From the NCBI RefSeq assembly GCF_002128425.1, contig NZ_NESS01000002.1:1-64000 (forward strand): DNA of 64,000 nucleotides, given 5' to 3'. Below, one piece after another: positions 35,229 through 43,926 of the stretch. The position numbers and the translations under genes were made by a program. How positions within the stretch are numbered: position 1 is the stretch's first letter; each line of letters opens with the position of its first letter. The stretch is from Gottfriedia acidiceleris. GTDB taxonomy: Bacteria > Bacillota > Bacilli > Bacillales > Bacillaceae_G. The notes beneath the pieces were generated by a model. The model did not search any database. It was not told the origin of the DNA and saw nothing but the letters and a program-made list of their open reading frames with translations.

Positions 35229-36616
35229 ATCGATTAGGAAGAAAAATATCGATAACAATTACAGCATGTATTCTTTTTGTTTTTATTTTCTATCTAATAA
35301 TCAATTCGTATTTATTACCAAAATATTACTTATACCAGATGAAAAATAGAGTACATGAATTATCAAATACAATAAACAAGATGCCAATGGCAGAGTTTAA
35401 ACAATCAATTGATCATTTGGAGCAAAAATATAATGTAACAATCGCTTATGAACCAATTCATACTAATTTAGACGAGTTTAATGGATCATTAAGAGACAAT
35501 TTATATCAAAAAAGAGTAACCTTAAATAAATTTTGGGTTACAGAACAAACATTAAAACAAGTAAAGAGTGGTAAAAGAATTAGTAAAATCTACGATCAAG
35601 GTAAGTTGAAGTCTAGTTTTTTAGTCGATTTTATTCAAAAGGATAATCTATTTATTGTAGTCGGTGTGTCTATTGTTTATTTAAGTGATGCTGTTCAAAT
35701 CGTCAATAAGTTTACCATTTATATTATGATTTTCTTGATTCTAATGTTGATTTTAATGGTTTGGATTTGGTCAAAAAAAATAACGAATCCATTAAAAGAG
35801 TTAAAAGATATTTCTAAAGAAATCGCCCAATTAGAATTTAAAAAGGCAAAAATTTCAACAAATGATGAAATCGAAGAACTTGCAATGAGTATTAACGAAA
35901 TGAGTGACAAACTGAGGATTGCTCACGATGATTTAAATCAACGGAATGCCAACTTAAAAACATTTATATCAGATATTTCTCATGAACTAAAAACACCATT
36001 GGCTTTAATCAAAGCTTATTCTGCAGGCATTTATGACGGAATAGATGATGGAACTTATGTAGATACAATTATTAAACAAACAGATCAAATAAACCGGTTA
36101 ATTGATAAATTATTAGAGTTATCTAGAATTGAACGTGAAATATTAAAGCTAGAACGAATTGATTTGATTCAGCTTTTTCATCAATGTTTGGATAATTTTG
36201 AAATAGAAATGAGTCAAAATAGCATAGTTGTAAAAAAAGATAGTAATGGCATTCATCAATTTTATATTGAAGCAGATCGAGACCAAATGGAGAAAGTATT
36301 TAATAATTTAATTAGTAATTCTATTAAATATGCAAAAAATCCTGAAATAACCATCAAGTTTTACGAGGTTAAAGAGGAATTTGTATTCATCATTGAAAAT
36401 GAAACAAATCTTAAAGACTCTGCTCAAATTAAGAACATCTGGGAGCCATTTTATGTTATGGAGACTTCTCGAAATAAACACTTAACCGGTACAGGCTTAG
36501 GCTTAGCGATTGTAAGATCCATTTTAAACCGTCATCAATTAAAACATGAAGTAAAATTAATAGATGGAAGCATTCAATTTTCTATTCATTTTCCAAAATA
36601 CAAACCCTTACAGTAG
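35225..36616 (+). CDS. Two-component sensor histidine kinase
   Basis: This 463-residue membrane kinase has TM1 (about residues 8-30), an extracytoplasmic sensor of about 120 residues and TM2 (about 155-178). Then follow a HAMP-like linker, HisKA with SDISHELKTPLALIKAY (phospho-His) and HATPase with NLISNSIKYA and TGTGLGLAIV. ATG overlaps the response regulator stop (ATGA). The pair is of the OmpR/EnvZ class. The signal is unknown; the palindrome-linked lipoprotein gene downstream is a likely target. Confidence 0.9.
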   Translation: MNRLGRKISITITACILFVFIFYLIINSYLLPKYYLYQMKNRVHELSNTINKMPMAEFKQSIDHLEQKYNVTIAYEPIHTNLDEFNGSLRDNLYQKRVTLNKFWVTEQTLKQVKSGKRISKIYDQGKLKSSFLVDFIQKDNLFIVVGVSIVYLSDAVQIVNKFTIYIMIFLILMLILMVWIWSKKITNPLKELKDISKEIAQLEFKKAKISTNDEIEELAMSINEMSDKLRIAHDDLNQRNANLKTFISDISHELKTPLALIKAYSAGIYDGIDDGTYVDTIIKQTDQINRLIDKLLELSRIEREILKLERIDLIQLFHQCLDNFEIEMSQNSIVVKKDSNGIHQFYIEADRDQMEKVFNNLISNSIKYAKNPEITIKFYEVKEEFVFIIENETNLKDSAQIKNIWEPFYVMETSRNKHLTGTGLGLAIVRSILNRHQLKHEVKLIDGSIQFSIHFPKYKPLQ

Positions 36617-36633
36617 AGTAAGGGTTTTTAATA
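36602..36633 (+). terminator. Terminator of the two-component operon
   Basis: AAACCCTTAC pairs with GTAAGGGTTT, followed by a T-rich tail. It overlaps the last codons of the kinase gene. Confidence 0.8.
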
Positions 36634-36643
36634 TTCTTCTTCG

Positions 36644-36663
36644 TTGTAACATTCATGTCACAA
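36644..36663. promoter_or_regulatory. 20-bp palindrome shared with 34536, upstream of the lipoprotein gene
   Basis: TTGTAACATTCATGTCACAA has the same TTGTnAC-N6-GTnACAA form as the site before the response regulator. A possible -10 TATGCT lies at 36672-36677 with no good -35, as for an activated promoter. Confidence 0.55.
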
Positions 36664-36698
36664 AGCAGCGTTATGCTTTCAACTAAGGAGGAATGTAA

Positions 36699-38987
36699 AT
36701 GAATAAAATAATTAGTTTAATCTGTACAAGTATTTTATTAATTACCACTTTATCTAGTTGCCAGCAAGTAAACAAAAAATCTTCTACGGGTTTAACTTTT
36801 ATACCAAGTGATTTTACTTTTGATGTTAAGCCCGAAACTTTTGAACTTTTTGTTGAGAAGGATGGAGTCAAGGAAAGTGCGTCACTTCCAATGGAAAAGG
36901 AGAGGGTTACAAATCTAGTAAAAACAAGACAGTCTGTTTCGTGGAGCTATCCTGATGAGAAAATGGATATAAATATTCAAAAGAAAAAAAATTACTTAGA
37001 CGTTACACTTAAGTCATCTGGTTCAAAGAAATTTGTATGGCCAAAAGTAAGCTCATCGAGTTATATCTTACCTTTTGGAGAAGGAAAAATGATTCCTAGT
37101 AACGATGAAAATTGGAAGAAGTTTTTATCAAATGATGAACTTTCATTTGCTGAAAGCTTTTCAATGAGATTTTTCACATTAAATAAAAGTAAGTACTCGA
37201 TTACTTACATAGCTAAAAATATGTTCAATAATACAGTAAAATTTAATTCGAATTCATCAATTAACTTTGCATTTGAACATGAATTTCCAACTATTAATCC
37301 AGATAAAACATATGGTTTCCGAATTTATGTAACAGATCACGACATTGTTCATATTGCGAAAATCTACAAAGACTTTGTAGTTGAAAAAGGTGAATTTAAA
37401 ACATTAGCAGATAAAAGTAAAGAGAACCACAATATAGAAAAATTATATGGTGCCCCGCATATTTATTTATGGAATAATGAAGCGATTTCAAGTGAAAACA
37501 TAAAATGGAATTTATTTCAAAAGAAATTAAATAGTGAATTCTTCCAATGGACTGTGAAGCTAATGAAAGAGCATTATCCAGAAGAAGCTGATGAGTATAG
37601 GAATGTACTAAATAATGCAAAAGAACAAACCTATCTTGATAATTACCAAAAAAACAATCTAATTAGAGCCTTAAATAGTGTTGTTAAATTAAATCAGTTT
37701 TATAATAAATCAATTTTTCATGATTTAGATGATGAATCAAATAAATTAATTAAAAAAGGTGTCAGTAAATTAAGTGAGCAAGAATTATATACATTAAATA
37801 AGCATCTTTTAAAAGTTGCGTTAAGTGATTCAATAGACCCAATAAATAAGTGGGCAAACTATGATTCTATTGATTTAGTAAATGATTTAAATAAGTCTGG
37901 TATAAGAAAGGCTTGGATTGGTCTTCCTAACTGGGCAAATGGATTAATTAATCCAGAAATGGTAAAACAAGCAAACAAACTAGGCTATTTAATCGGACCT
38001 TATGATTCATACCATTCAATCCAAAAGGATGCATCAATTGATTGGAATACAGCGTCATTTGAAGACAAAGGACTTTATGATAATGCAACAATTACAAATA
38101 AAAACGGTGAAAAGATTAAGGGATTTTTAGGTAGAGGGAGAAAACTTAATCCAACCTTATCTTTACCGAGTGTTAAACAACGGGTAGGTGCTGTATTACA
38201 AGGTGGAATTGATTTTAATACATGGTTTATCGATTGTGATGCAACAGGAGAAATTTATGATGACTATACAAAAGCTCACCCAACTACACAGAAACAAGAT
38301 TTAGCAGCTCGATTAAATCGAATGAATTATATTGCAACGAAGAAAAACATGGTAGTTGGTTCTGAAGGTGGTAATGACTTTGCAAGTAAAACGATTGCTT
38401 TTGCTCATGGAATTGAAACACCTGTCATCCAATGGAGTGATTCAGATATGAGAACAAATAAAAATAGCCAGTACTATGTGGGTGGATATTGGTCTTCTAC
38501 GAAAGATATTCCCGAACGATATAGTAAGCAAGTACCGATTAAAGAGCTTTATAAAGAAGTATACTTAAATCCAGCGTATACAATACCAATGTACAAATTA
38601 GTTTATAATAATTCAGTAATAACTACTCATCATTGGGAATTTGGAAGCTTAAAAATAAAAGATGAAATAAAAAACCGCATGCTCTATGAATTACTATATA
38701 ATGTTCCTCCCCTGTATCACCTTGATTCAAAAGAATGGGAGAATAATAAAAAGATGATAACGTCATACTTAAAAATATGGTCATCATTTCATGAGAAAGC
38801 AGTGCAAATGGAAATGACAAATTATAAAATCCTTAAAAAAGATCGGACTGTTCAATCAACTGAATTCGGTAAAAATCTCAAGGTAATTGTTAACTTTTCG
38901 AATAGTAATTTCAAGTACAAGAATGAGACGATTCCATCAAAAACAGCCGTTATTTACGAGGGAAATAAAAAGATTGTATTTAATTAA
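36699..38987 (+). CDS. Glycosidase-like TIM-barrel lipoprotein
   Basis: This 762-residue lipoprotein has a signal peptide with lipobox LSSC (Cys21), a beta-sandwich N-terminal part (about 25-230), a helical region (about 240-370), then a TIM-barrel-like domain with carboxylates in WFIDCDATGE (Asp512/Asp514) and VVGSEGGNDF (Glu556). This layout recalls GH101/GH129-type glycosidases (alpha-GalNAc-acting), but I cannot confirm the family. GGAGG precedes the ATG. It has its own promoter region bearing the palindrome shared with the upstream two-component system. It would act at the cell surface. Confidence 0.65.
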   Translation: MNKIISLICTSILLITTLSSCQQVNKKSSTGLTFIPSDFTFDVKPETFELFVEKDGVKESASLPMEKERVTNLVKTRQSVSWSYPDEKMDINIQKKKNYLDVTLKSSGSKKFVWPKVSSSSYILPFGEGKMIPSNDENWKKFLSNDELSFAESFSMRFFTLNKSKYSITYIAKNMFNNTVKFNSNSSINFAFEHEFPTINPDKTYGFRIYVTDHDIVHIAKIYKDFVVEKGEFKTLADKSKENHNIEKLYGAPHIYLWNNEAISSENIKWNLFQKKLNSEFFQWTVKLMKEHYPEEADEYRNVLNNAKEQTYLDNYQKNNLIRALNSVVKLNQFYNKSIFHDLDDESNKLIKKGVSKLSEQELYTLNKHLLKVALSDSIDPINKWANYDSIDLVNDLNKSGIRKAWIGLPNWANGLINPEMVKQANKLGYLIGPYDSYHSIQKDASIDWNTASFEDKGLYDNATITNKNGEKIKGFLGRGRKLNPTLSLPSVKQRVGAVLQGGIDFNTWFIDCDATGEIYDDYTKAHPTTQKQDLAARLNRMNYIATKKNMVVGSEGGNDFASKTIAFAHGIETPVIQWSDSDMRTNKNSQYYVGGYWSSTKDIPERYSKQVPIKELYKEVYLNPAYTIPMYKLVYNNSVITTHHWEFGSLKIKDEIKNRMLYELLYNVPPLYHLDSKEWENNKKMITSYLKIWSSFHEKAVQMEMTNYKILKKDRTVQSTEFGKNLKVIVNFSNSNFKYKNETIPSKTAVIYEGNKKIVFN

Positions 38988-39042
38988 AAATAAGGCAGTT
39001 TCTCAGAATGCAGGCTTCATAAAACAATCTATTAAACAGCTA

Positions 39043-39080
39043 AAACCCACAAGGTAATAAACTCTTGTGGGATTTTTTTT
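39043..39080 (+). terminator. Terminator of the glycosidase-like gene
   Basis: AACCCACAAG pairs with CTTGTGGGA, followed by TTTTTTTT. Confidence 0.85.
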
Positions 39081-39111
39081 CAACAAGAATGACCAAATAT
39101 CATTAGTTTAT

Positions 39112-39447
39112 TTATTGATGAATTACGACTCCTGTACCAATTGTAACCTTTGAAGACAATTCAAGAACATCCTGATTGTACATTCGTATACAGCCATGTG
39201 AAACATAGTGACCAATTGTTGCTGGGTTATCAGTTCCATGAATTCCATAATGTGGAGCTGATAGTCCCATCCAGAGTACGCCAAATGGTCCACCAGGATT
39301 TGGATCTTTATTAATAATTGTATATGTGCCCGTAGGAGTAGGAGTCAGCATTTTTCCTACTCCAATTGGGTAAGTTTTAATCAGTGTGTTACCGTCGAAA
39401 AGTTTTAGTTGGCGGTGAGATGTAGAAATGTAAATCCAATTAGTCAT
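39112..39447 (-). CDS. L,D-transpeptidase (YkuD domain)
   Basis: This 111-residue YkuD-domain protein makes 3-3 cross-links or attaches proteins to peptidoglycan. It has PYGIHG-like [14 protein letters not shown] and the catalytic [12 protein letters not shown] (Cys in HGCIR). It is short: no signal peptide and no LysM, compared with 164 residues in B. subtilis YkuD. Forespore or mother-cell use, or non-classical export, is possible. GGGAGCTG lies upstream of the ATG. Confidence 0.85.
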   Translation of the reverse strand: MTNWIYISTSHRQLKLFDGNTLIKTYPIGVGKMLTPTPTGTYTIINKDPNPGGPFGVLWMGLSAPHYGIHGTDNPATIGHYVSHGCIRMYNQDVLELSSKVTIGTGVVIHQ

Positions 39448-39663
39448 TTTTTTCAGCTCCCGTTTTTAACCATAGTATGAAGAAAGTTAAATAGTTGTTA
39501 AATAGAGGGTTCATAGAATAAAAGTATGATTAAATAGTATGCTCTGTAAAAGAATTATTTTAATTTTCTTGTTCACCTGTTCGGCTGACAGTTTAGTTGT
39601 ACAAGGAAATTAATAATACGTATCGAATAATTTTGTTAAAACAATTTTTTAAGGAGTATGACA

Positions 39664-39795
39664 ATGGATAATTTTAGCTTAATCATAGTTTTATCAGTTA
39701 TCATAATTGTTGTTTTAGCGTATCTGCCTATATTTTATAAAATCAATCAACGCCTTATACTTAGAAATGAGATAAAAAAATTAAATGGAGAATAA
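39664..39795 (+). CDS. 43-residue membrane small protein
   Basis: AAGGAGTATGACA precedes ATG 39664. The product has one membrane segment (SLIIVLSVIIIVVLAYLPIF) and a basic amphipathic tail (NQRLILRNEIKKLNGE). A weak terminator-like stem follows near 39805-39835. The function is unknown. The strong ribosome binding site argues for a real gene. Confidence 0.6.
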   Translation: MDNFSLIIVLSVIIIVVLAYLPIFYKINQRLILRNEIKKLNGE

Positions 39796-40118
39796 CCTTG
39801 TACAATAAGATCGTCTGTGAAAGTCGATTTTTTTATTGCGCTATAGATTTTAAAAATGTTGTTGTAGTAAATAAAGTCATTTGTGCAAATATTGCTACTA
39901 CTTTTCTAATCTTCTTTTTTTGTATTATAAAGTTTTTAATTGTTATTCTTCTTATTATATTTATCAGCAAGTAATCGTTTGACTTGATTATATGTTCACC
40001 CTGAGTTTTTATCTTTCACGAAGCTCAACCCAAACATTAGTTTATTCAGTTTACTATGTAGTATAGTTTACCGAATTATTATGATACTAAAGTTGATTAA
40101 TATATCGGGGGTAGTAAA
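39796..40118. other. Intergenic
   Basis: It holds the weak stem after the 43-residue ORF, a loose inverted repeat (GTAGTAAATA...TATTGCTACTAC, about 39865-39903) and TTTACTATGTAGTATAG (about 40048-40064), which may be an operator of the next gene. No gene. Confidence 0.35.
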
Positions 40119-40823
40119 TTGTCTTTTTTATTTAGAGATCATTCTTTAACTTTTTTTGATTGGTTGTTGAGAGCAACAGTTGGATTTATTTTTATGTTAA
40201 TTAGTGTGAAAATATTAGGTCAAAGAACAATTTCGCAAATGAGATTACTGGATTTTGTTATCGTTCTCATCGTAGGAAATATTATCGCCCATCCATTATC
40301 TGATAAAGAATTATCGTTAACGGATTCTTTTCTTTCTATCGGTGTTTTAGTTCTCTTATATTTATTTTGTAACTATTTAACTTTTAGATCAAATAAATTC
40401 AAACATTATGTGAATCCTCATCCATTGCATCTTATTTCTAATGGAAACATACAATATAAAAATTTAAAAAAAGCCCGAATTACCATTGATGAATTACTTT
40501 CAGAGCTCAGAAAAGAAAAAATTGATGATCCGAAAAAGGTTGCGTTAGCTTGCTGGGAAGCTGGTGGTTTTATATCTACGTTTTTATATCCGAAATACGA
40601 GCAACCAACAAGAGAAGAACTTCAAATAAAAGATAAACCATTTCATTTTAACCAACCAATTATTAAAGATGGGGCAGTTGAACAAGAAGTTCTTACTAAA
40701 ATCAACAAAGATTTAAATTGGCTTATAGCAGAATTAAAAAATAAATATAATGTTTCAATCAATGAAATATTACTAGCAACTCTAAATGAAAATGATAAGA
40801 TTGATATATATTTATATAAATAA
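40119..40823 (+). CDS. DUF421 (YetF/YdfR-type) membrane protein
   Basis: This 234-residue protein has three N-terminal membrane segments and a cytosolic DUF421 region. Family marks are VKILGQRTISQMRLLDFVI and NPHPLHLISNGNIQYKNLKKA. The start is TTG 40119 with a GGGGG box 8-12 nt upstream. Members are abundant in spore-formers; some are required for proper spore or germination functions, but their biochemistry is unclear. It stands alone. Confidence 0.82.
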   Translation: MSFLFRDHSLTFFDWLLRATVGFIFMLISVKILGQRTISQMRLLDFVIVLIVGNIIAHPLSDKELSLTDSFLSIGVLVLLYLFCNYLTFRSNKFKHYVNPHPLHLISNGNIQYKNLKKARITIDELLSELRKEKIDDPKKVALACWEAGGFISTFLYPKYEQPTREELQIKDKPFHFNQPIIKDGAVEQEVLTKINKDLNWLIAELKNKYNVSINEILLATLNENDKIDIYLYK

Positions 40824-40855
40824 AATGAGGTTATTTACATGTTTGTAGTGTTATT

Positions 40856-41006
40856 AAGGGGTTATTTAATTCTTTAGGATATGTAGAAAAGTTAGAATCT
40901 AAATAACCCCCTTTACAACTACTATGGGAATTAAAATCGTACTCCCATAGTAGTTAAATAACAGCATATTAAAAGTCGATTTCCGAATGCGGAAGTCGAC
41001 TTTTTT
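40856..41006 (+). terminator. Three consecutive stem-loops
   Basis: Stem 1: AAGGGGTTATTT (40856) with AAATAACCCCCTT (to 40913). Stem 2: perfect 13-bp AACTACTATGGGA (40917-40929) with TCCCATAGTAGTT (40943-40955). Stem 3: AAAAGTCGATTTCC (40971-40984) with GGAAGTCGACTTTT (40991-41004), followed by T's. Only stem 3 is a classic terminator. Confidence 0.75.
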
Positions 41007-41150
41007 GATCCTTATAACGTTAGTATTGAACACAGCATTATTGAATTAACAAGTAGGAATACTATTACTGTATATCAAAGCAAAAAGGTATAATCTGTAT
41101 TCTGAGGAATATATAAAGGTAAACCTAGAAAAGGAGGGATTTTTATTTCG

Positions 41151-41591
41151 TTGAAGGTAGCAATCCAATATTTCTTATATTCAGTTGGTTTCTTTATTAC
41201 TATTTTCATTGTGTTACATGTCCAACGATTATTGAAAAAACATACAGCTGAAACTTATAATTTCATCCCATATATAATATATGCTCCTTTGTTATACATC
41301 ATCATTGGAATACTCCTCGGATTACCAACTTTACTTAAAGAAAAAAGTAAAAGTGGTAGATGGACTTTCAAATTAGAAAAATTGGTTTTTGTGGGTGTAC
41401 CATCACTATATATTGCATTATATCCATTGATTTATGCCAAAGCTCGTATTCTAATGTTATCAAACTATATGAGCACTATGCTTTTGTCTAGTGAAATATA
41501 TCTCATAGCTGCCCTAATTTTTGGATACATACTTGTAACTGCTCTAGAAAAGAAATATAAAGATCAGCCAGATGTTCAAATGAACGTGTAA
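41151..41591 (+). CDS. Hypothetical four-segment membrane protein
   Basis: The 146 residues have about four membrane segments (roughly 7-25, 41-60, 78-98 and 108-128) and basic loops. The start is TTG 41151 after AAAGGAGGG. The family is not recognised. A terminator at 41631 closes a single-gene unit. Confidence 0.6.
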   Translation: MKVAIQYFLYSVGFFITIFIVLHVQRLLKKHTAETYNFIPYIIYAPLLYIIIGILLGLPTLLKEKSKSGRWTFKLEKLVFVGVPSLYIALYPLIYAKARILMLSNYMSTMLLSSEIYLIAALIFGYILVTALEKKYKDQPDVQMNV

Positions 41592-41630
41592 GAAAGCTTA
41601 AAGAAATAACGGATGCGGTTGTTAAACAAA

Positions 41631-41660
41631 GATAGGCTACTATGGTAGTCTATTTTTTTA
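41631..41660 (+). terminator. Terminator of the membrane protein gene
   Basis: GATAGGCTAC pairs with GTAGTCTATT, followed by TTTTT. Confidence 0.8.
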
Positions 41661-41739
41661 TTGCACAAACTTGATATTAAATTAATCATTATTAAAGAAC
41701 AGTCTCGAGAAGGAAAGTCTATTATTTGGAGTTGATTAT

Positions 41740-42264
41740 TTGAAAAAATTGATCGTTTTATTAATTCTATTTTTATTGACTAGCTCTTAAATATTGATGC
41801 TAAAACCTCGAGTAACTTTTGCTTGTTCATGCGTAAAAGAACAACCTGTACAAAACGAATTCTCTCAATCGAAGGCTGTATTCAGCGGTACAGTAATTGA
41901 TACTAAAACGACTAAATTTTTAAATCCTAACTATAAAAAAGTTCTTTTTGAGGTTTCCAAAACGTGGAAAGGCATTAATAATTCTCAAGTAATTATTAAA
42001 ACAGGAAAAGGTGACGGTGATTGTGGAATTAGCTTCATCAATGGGCAAAACTATCTTGTTTATGCCAGAGCTTCTAAAATGTATGGAGAAAACTCTCAAT
42101 CGCTAACAACTACCATATGTGATTCTACAAAAGAGTTTAGCTTATCACAAAAAGACCTATCTATTCTAGGTGTTGATACTTTATTTAATTTTATTTTAAT
42201 TGGATGTATTTGTATGCTTATTTTAGTAATCATTTTTAAAATACGAAAGAAAAAAGGAGCATAG
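41740..42264 (+). pseudogene. TIMP/NTR-like membrane protein with a stop in the signal peptide
   Basis: TTG 41740 after TTGGAG starts a signal peptide (KKLIVLLILFLLTSS) that hits TAA at codon 17 (41788-41790). The same frame then continues with ILMLKPRVTFACSCV, a tissue-inhibitor-like CSC start, an NTR-like domain (AVFSGTVIDTK, VSKTWKGI, GDCGISFINGQNYLVYA) and a C-terminal membrane anchor. Without the stop it would be a normal exported 174-residue protein. Restart at 41794 would lose most of the signal peptide. Confidence 0.8.
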
Positions 42265-42364
42265 TATATCTAACAATCTTACTTTGCTAGAATAGTTCGT
42301 TTTCGTAGACTTCAGATATTATCTTTCCTATATTCAAGAAAATAGTCCAGTTTATGAGGTGTAG

Positions 42365-42420
42365 TAACTCAATTATTGTTCAACTATTACGTGCATTAGT
42401 TGAACAACATAATTGAGTTA
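42365..42420. repeat. Long imperfect inverted repeat with the GTTGAACAA core (copy 3)
   Basis: TAACTCAATTATTGTTCAAC (42365) pairs with GTTGAACAACATAATTGAG plus TTA (to 42420), with a 2-base bulge and a loop of about 10. The right arm contains GCATTAGTTGAACAA, the dispersed core also found at 402 and 1175. Confidence 0.6.
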
Positions 42421-42548
42421 TTGTCGATCTTTTAGATGAAATCTAACGTGCACTTCCTCGTCTTCAGAAATTATAAATAAGATATTAAATAGTGAAAATT
42501 GGATATAGTAAAAAATAGAAAATAGAAGTCAAATAAGAAGGAAATAAA

Positions 42549-43652
42549 ATGAACCGTAAATTAAAAGTAAGTGGTTATCAATTCTTTAGCATGATTTTTA
42601 TGTTTATACTTGGTTCTTCACCACCAATTGAAATATATGGTATAGCTAAGCAAGATTCTTGGATGAGTTTATTAATAGGACTTGCTTTAAGCTGTCTACT
42701 ATTTTATGTGTATATTAAGTTATATTCAATTTTTCCTGATAAACCATTTACAAATTATATTCAAAATATTTTAGGTAAGTATATGGGAAAATTAATAGCA
42801 CTAATTTATATCCTATATTTTATTTATATTGGTGCGAGAGTTTTACGTAATTTTGAAGATTTGATGACAATCACGCTATATAATGCTTCATCGAAAATTT
42901 CAATTGGAATACTAATGATGATCTTAATTATGTATGCAGCTTATAAAGGACTTGAAACATTTGCACGTGCAAATGAAGTTATTTTTCTATTTATTATGTT
43001 CCTTACTTTTCTATTTATTGGATTTGAAATCATTTCTAACTTAATTATCATCAATAATCTAAAACCCGTATTAGAAAATGGTTGGAAACCTGTTTTCAAA
43101 GCGGTTCCAATATTAGTTACAAATCCTTTTGGTGAGATTCTTACATTTACTATGATCTTGCCATATTTAAATAATCAGAAGAAAGCAACAAAGATAGGAA
43201 TAACATCATTACTAATTTCAGGACTTGTTATGACTATATTTTCAATATTAAACACTGCAATATTGGGAGTTTCTGAAATAGAAAGAACTATATTTCCACT
43301 CTTAACAGCTGTTGGTTATATTAATATTGCTAATTTTGTTCAAAGGCTGGATACTTTTATTGTGGTGATTATGGTATGCAATTACTTCGTGAAAATTACG
43401 ATCTATTTCTATTGTGCGGTATCTGGTGCAGCAGATTTATTTCATGTAAAAAAAAGCGAACAATTAGTCTATCCTATTGCAGTTATCATGTTAGTTTGTT
43501 CATTATGGTTAGCATCAAGTTATTTTGAACAACATAATGAGTTTATTGAAAAAGTTCCTTATCTATTACACATTCCTCTTCAAATAATTATTCCGGTTTA
43601 TTTATTACTAATCATGCTAATAAAAAGAAAACTAAAAAAACCAGCTATATAA
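42549..43652 (+). CDS. gerAB-like: GerAB/ArcD/ProY family spore germination permease
   Basis: This 367-residue APC-superfamily transporter of the GerAB type has ten membrane segments. Family marks include SGYQFFSMIFMFILGSSP, GKYMGKLIALIYILYFIYIGARVLRNF and VLENGWKPVFKAVPI. GerAB proteins sit in spore germinant receptors and sense or bind the germinant. Normally gerAA and gerAC lie beside it; here neither is present, so it is an orphan B subunit or acts with receptors encoded elsewhere. GAAGGA precedes the ATG. Confidence 0.85.
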   Translation: MNRKLKVSGYQFFSMIFMFILGSSPPIEIYGIAKQDSWMSLLIGLALSCLLFYVYIKLYSIFPDKPFTNYIQNILGKYMGKLIALIYILYFIYIGARVLRNFEDLMTITLYNASSKISIGILMMILIMYAAYKGLETFARANEVIFLFIMFLTFLFIGFEIISNLIIINNLKPVLENGWKPVFKAVPILVTNPFGEILTFTMILPYLNNQKKATKIGITSLLISGLVMTIFSILNTAILGVSEIERTIFPLLTAVGYINIANFVQRLDTFIVVIMVCNYFVKITIYFYCAVSGAADLFHVKKSEQLVYPIAVIMLVCSLWLASSYFEQHNEFIEKVPYLLHIPLQIIIPVYLLLIMLIKRKLKKPAI

Positions 43653-43694
43653 GAAAATTCCTGGATCATTTATTAGGTACAGGGATTTTCTTTA
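43653..43694 (+). terminator. Terminator of the GerAB-like gene
   Basis: GAAAATTCCTG pairs with CAGGGATTTTC, followed by TTTATC. Confidence 0.75.
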
Positions 43695-43926
43695 TCAAAC
43701 TAGTTCTGGATCAGTTTTAATTGCTGATTTAACTATAAAAGTTGAGATAGACTAACCCTTAAAAAATCAGTAGGAGGTTTTGTACAATAATAAACAATTT
43801 ACTTTAATAGAGAATTTTAGTAAAAAATAGAAATTTCCATTACTTTTCTACTATTTCCTTAGTACCAAGATTGGAGCATATGAATACTCTATAGGACAAG
43901 CTTTTTAAGGAGAGGATTAGTCTATA

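Noticed and set aside
36645-36674. ECF sigma promoter (TGTAAC ... CGTTAT) before the lipoprotein gene
   Set aside because: The spacing is too long for typical ECF promoters and the partner site at 34536 lacks the CGT element; the shared palindrome explains both better.
40048-40064. BlaI/MecI-type operator before the DUF421 gene
   Set aside because: The palindrome is imperfect, and no BlaI-type regulator or beta-lactamase gene is present in the window.
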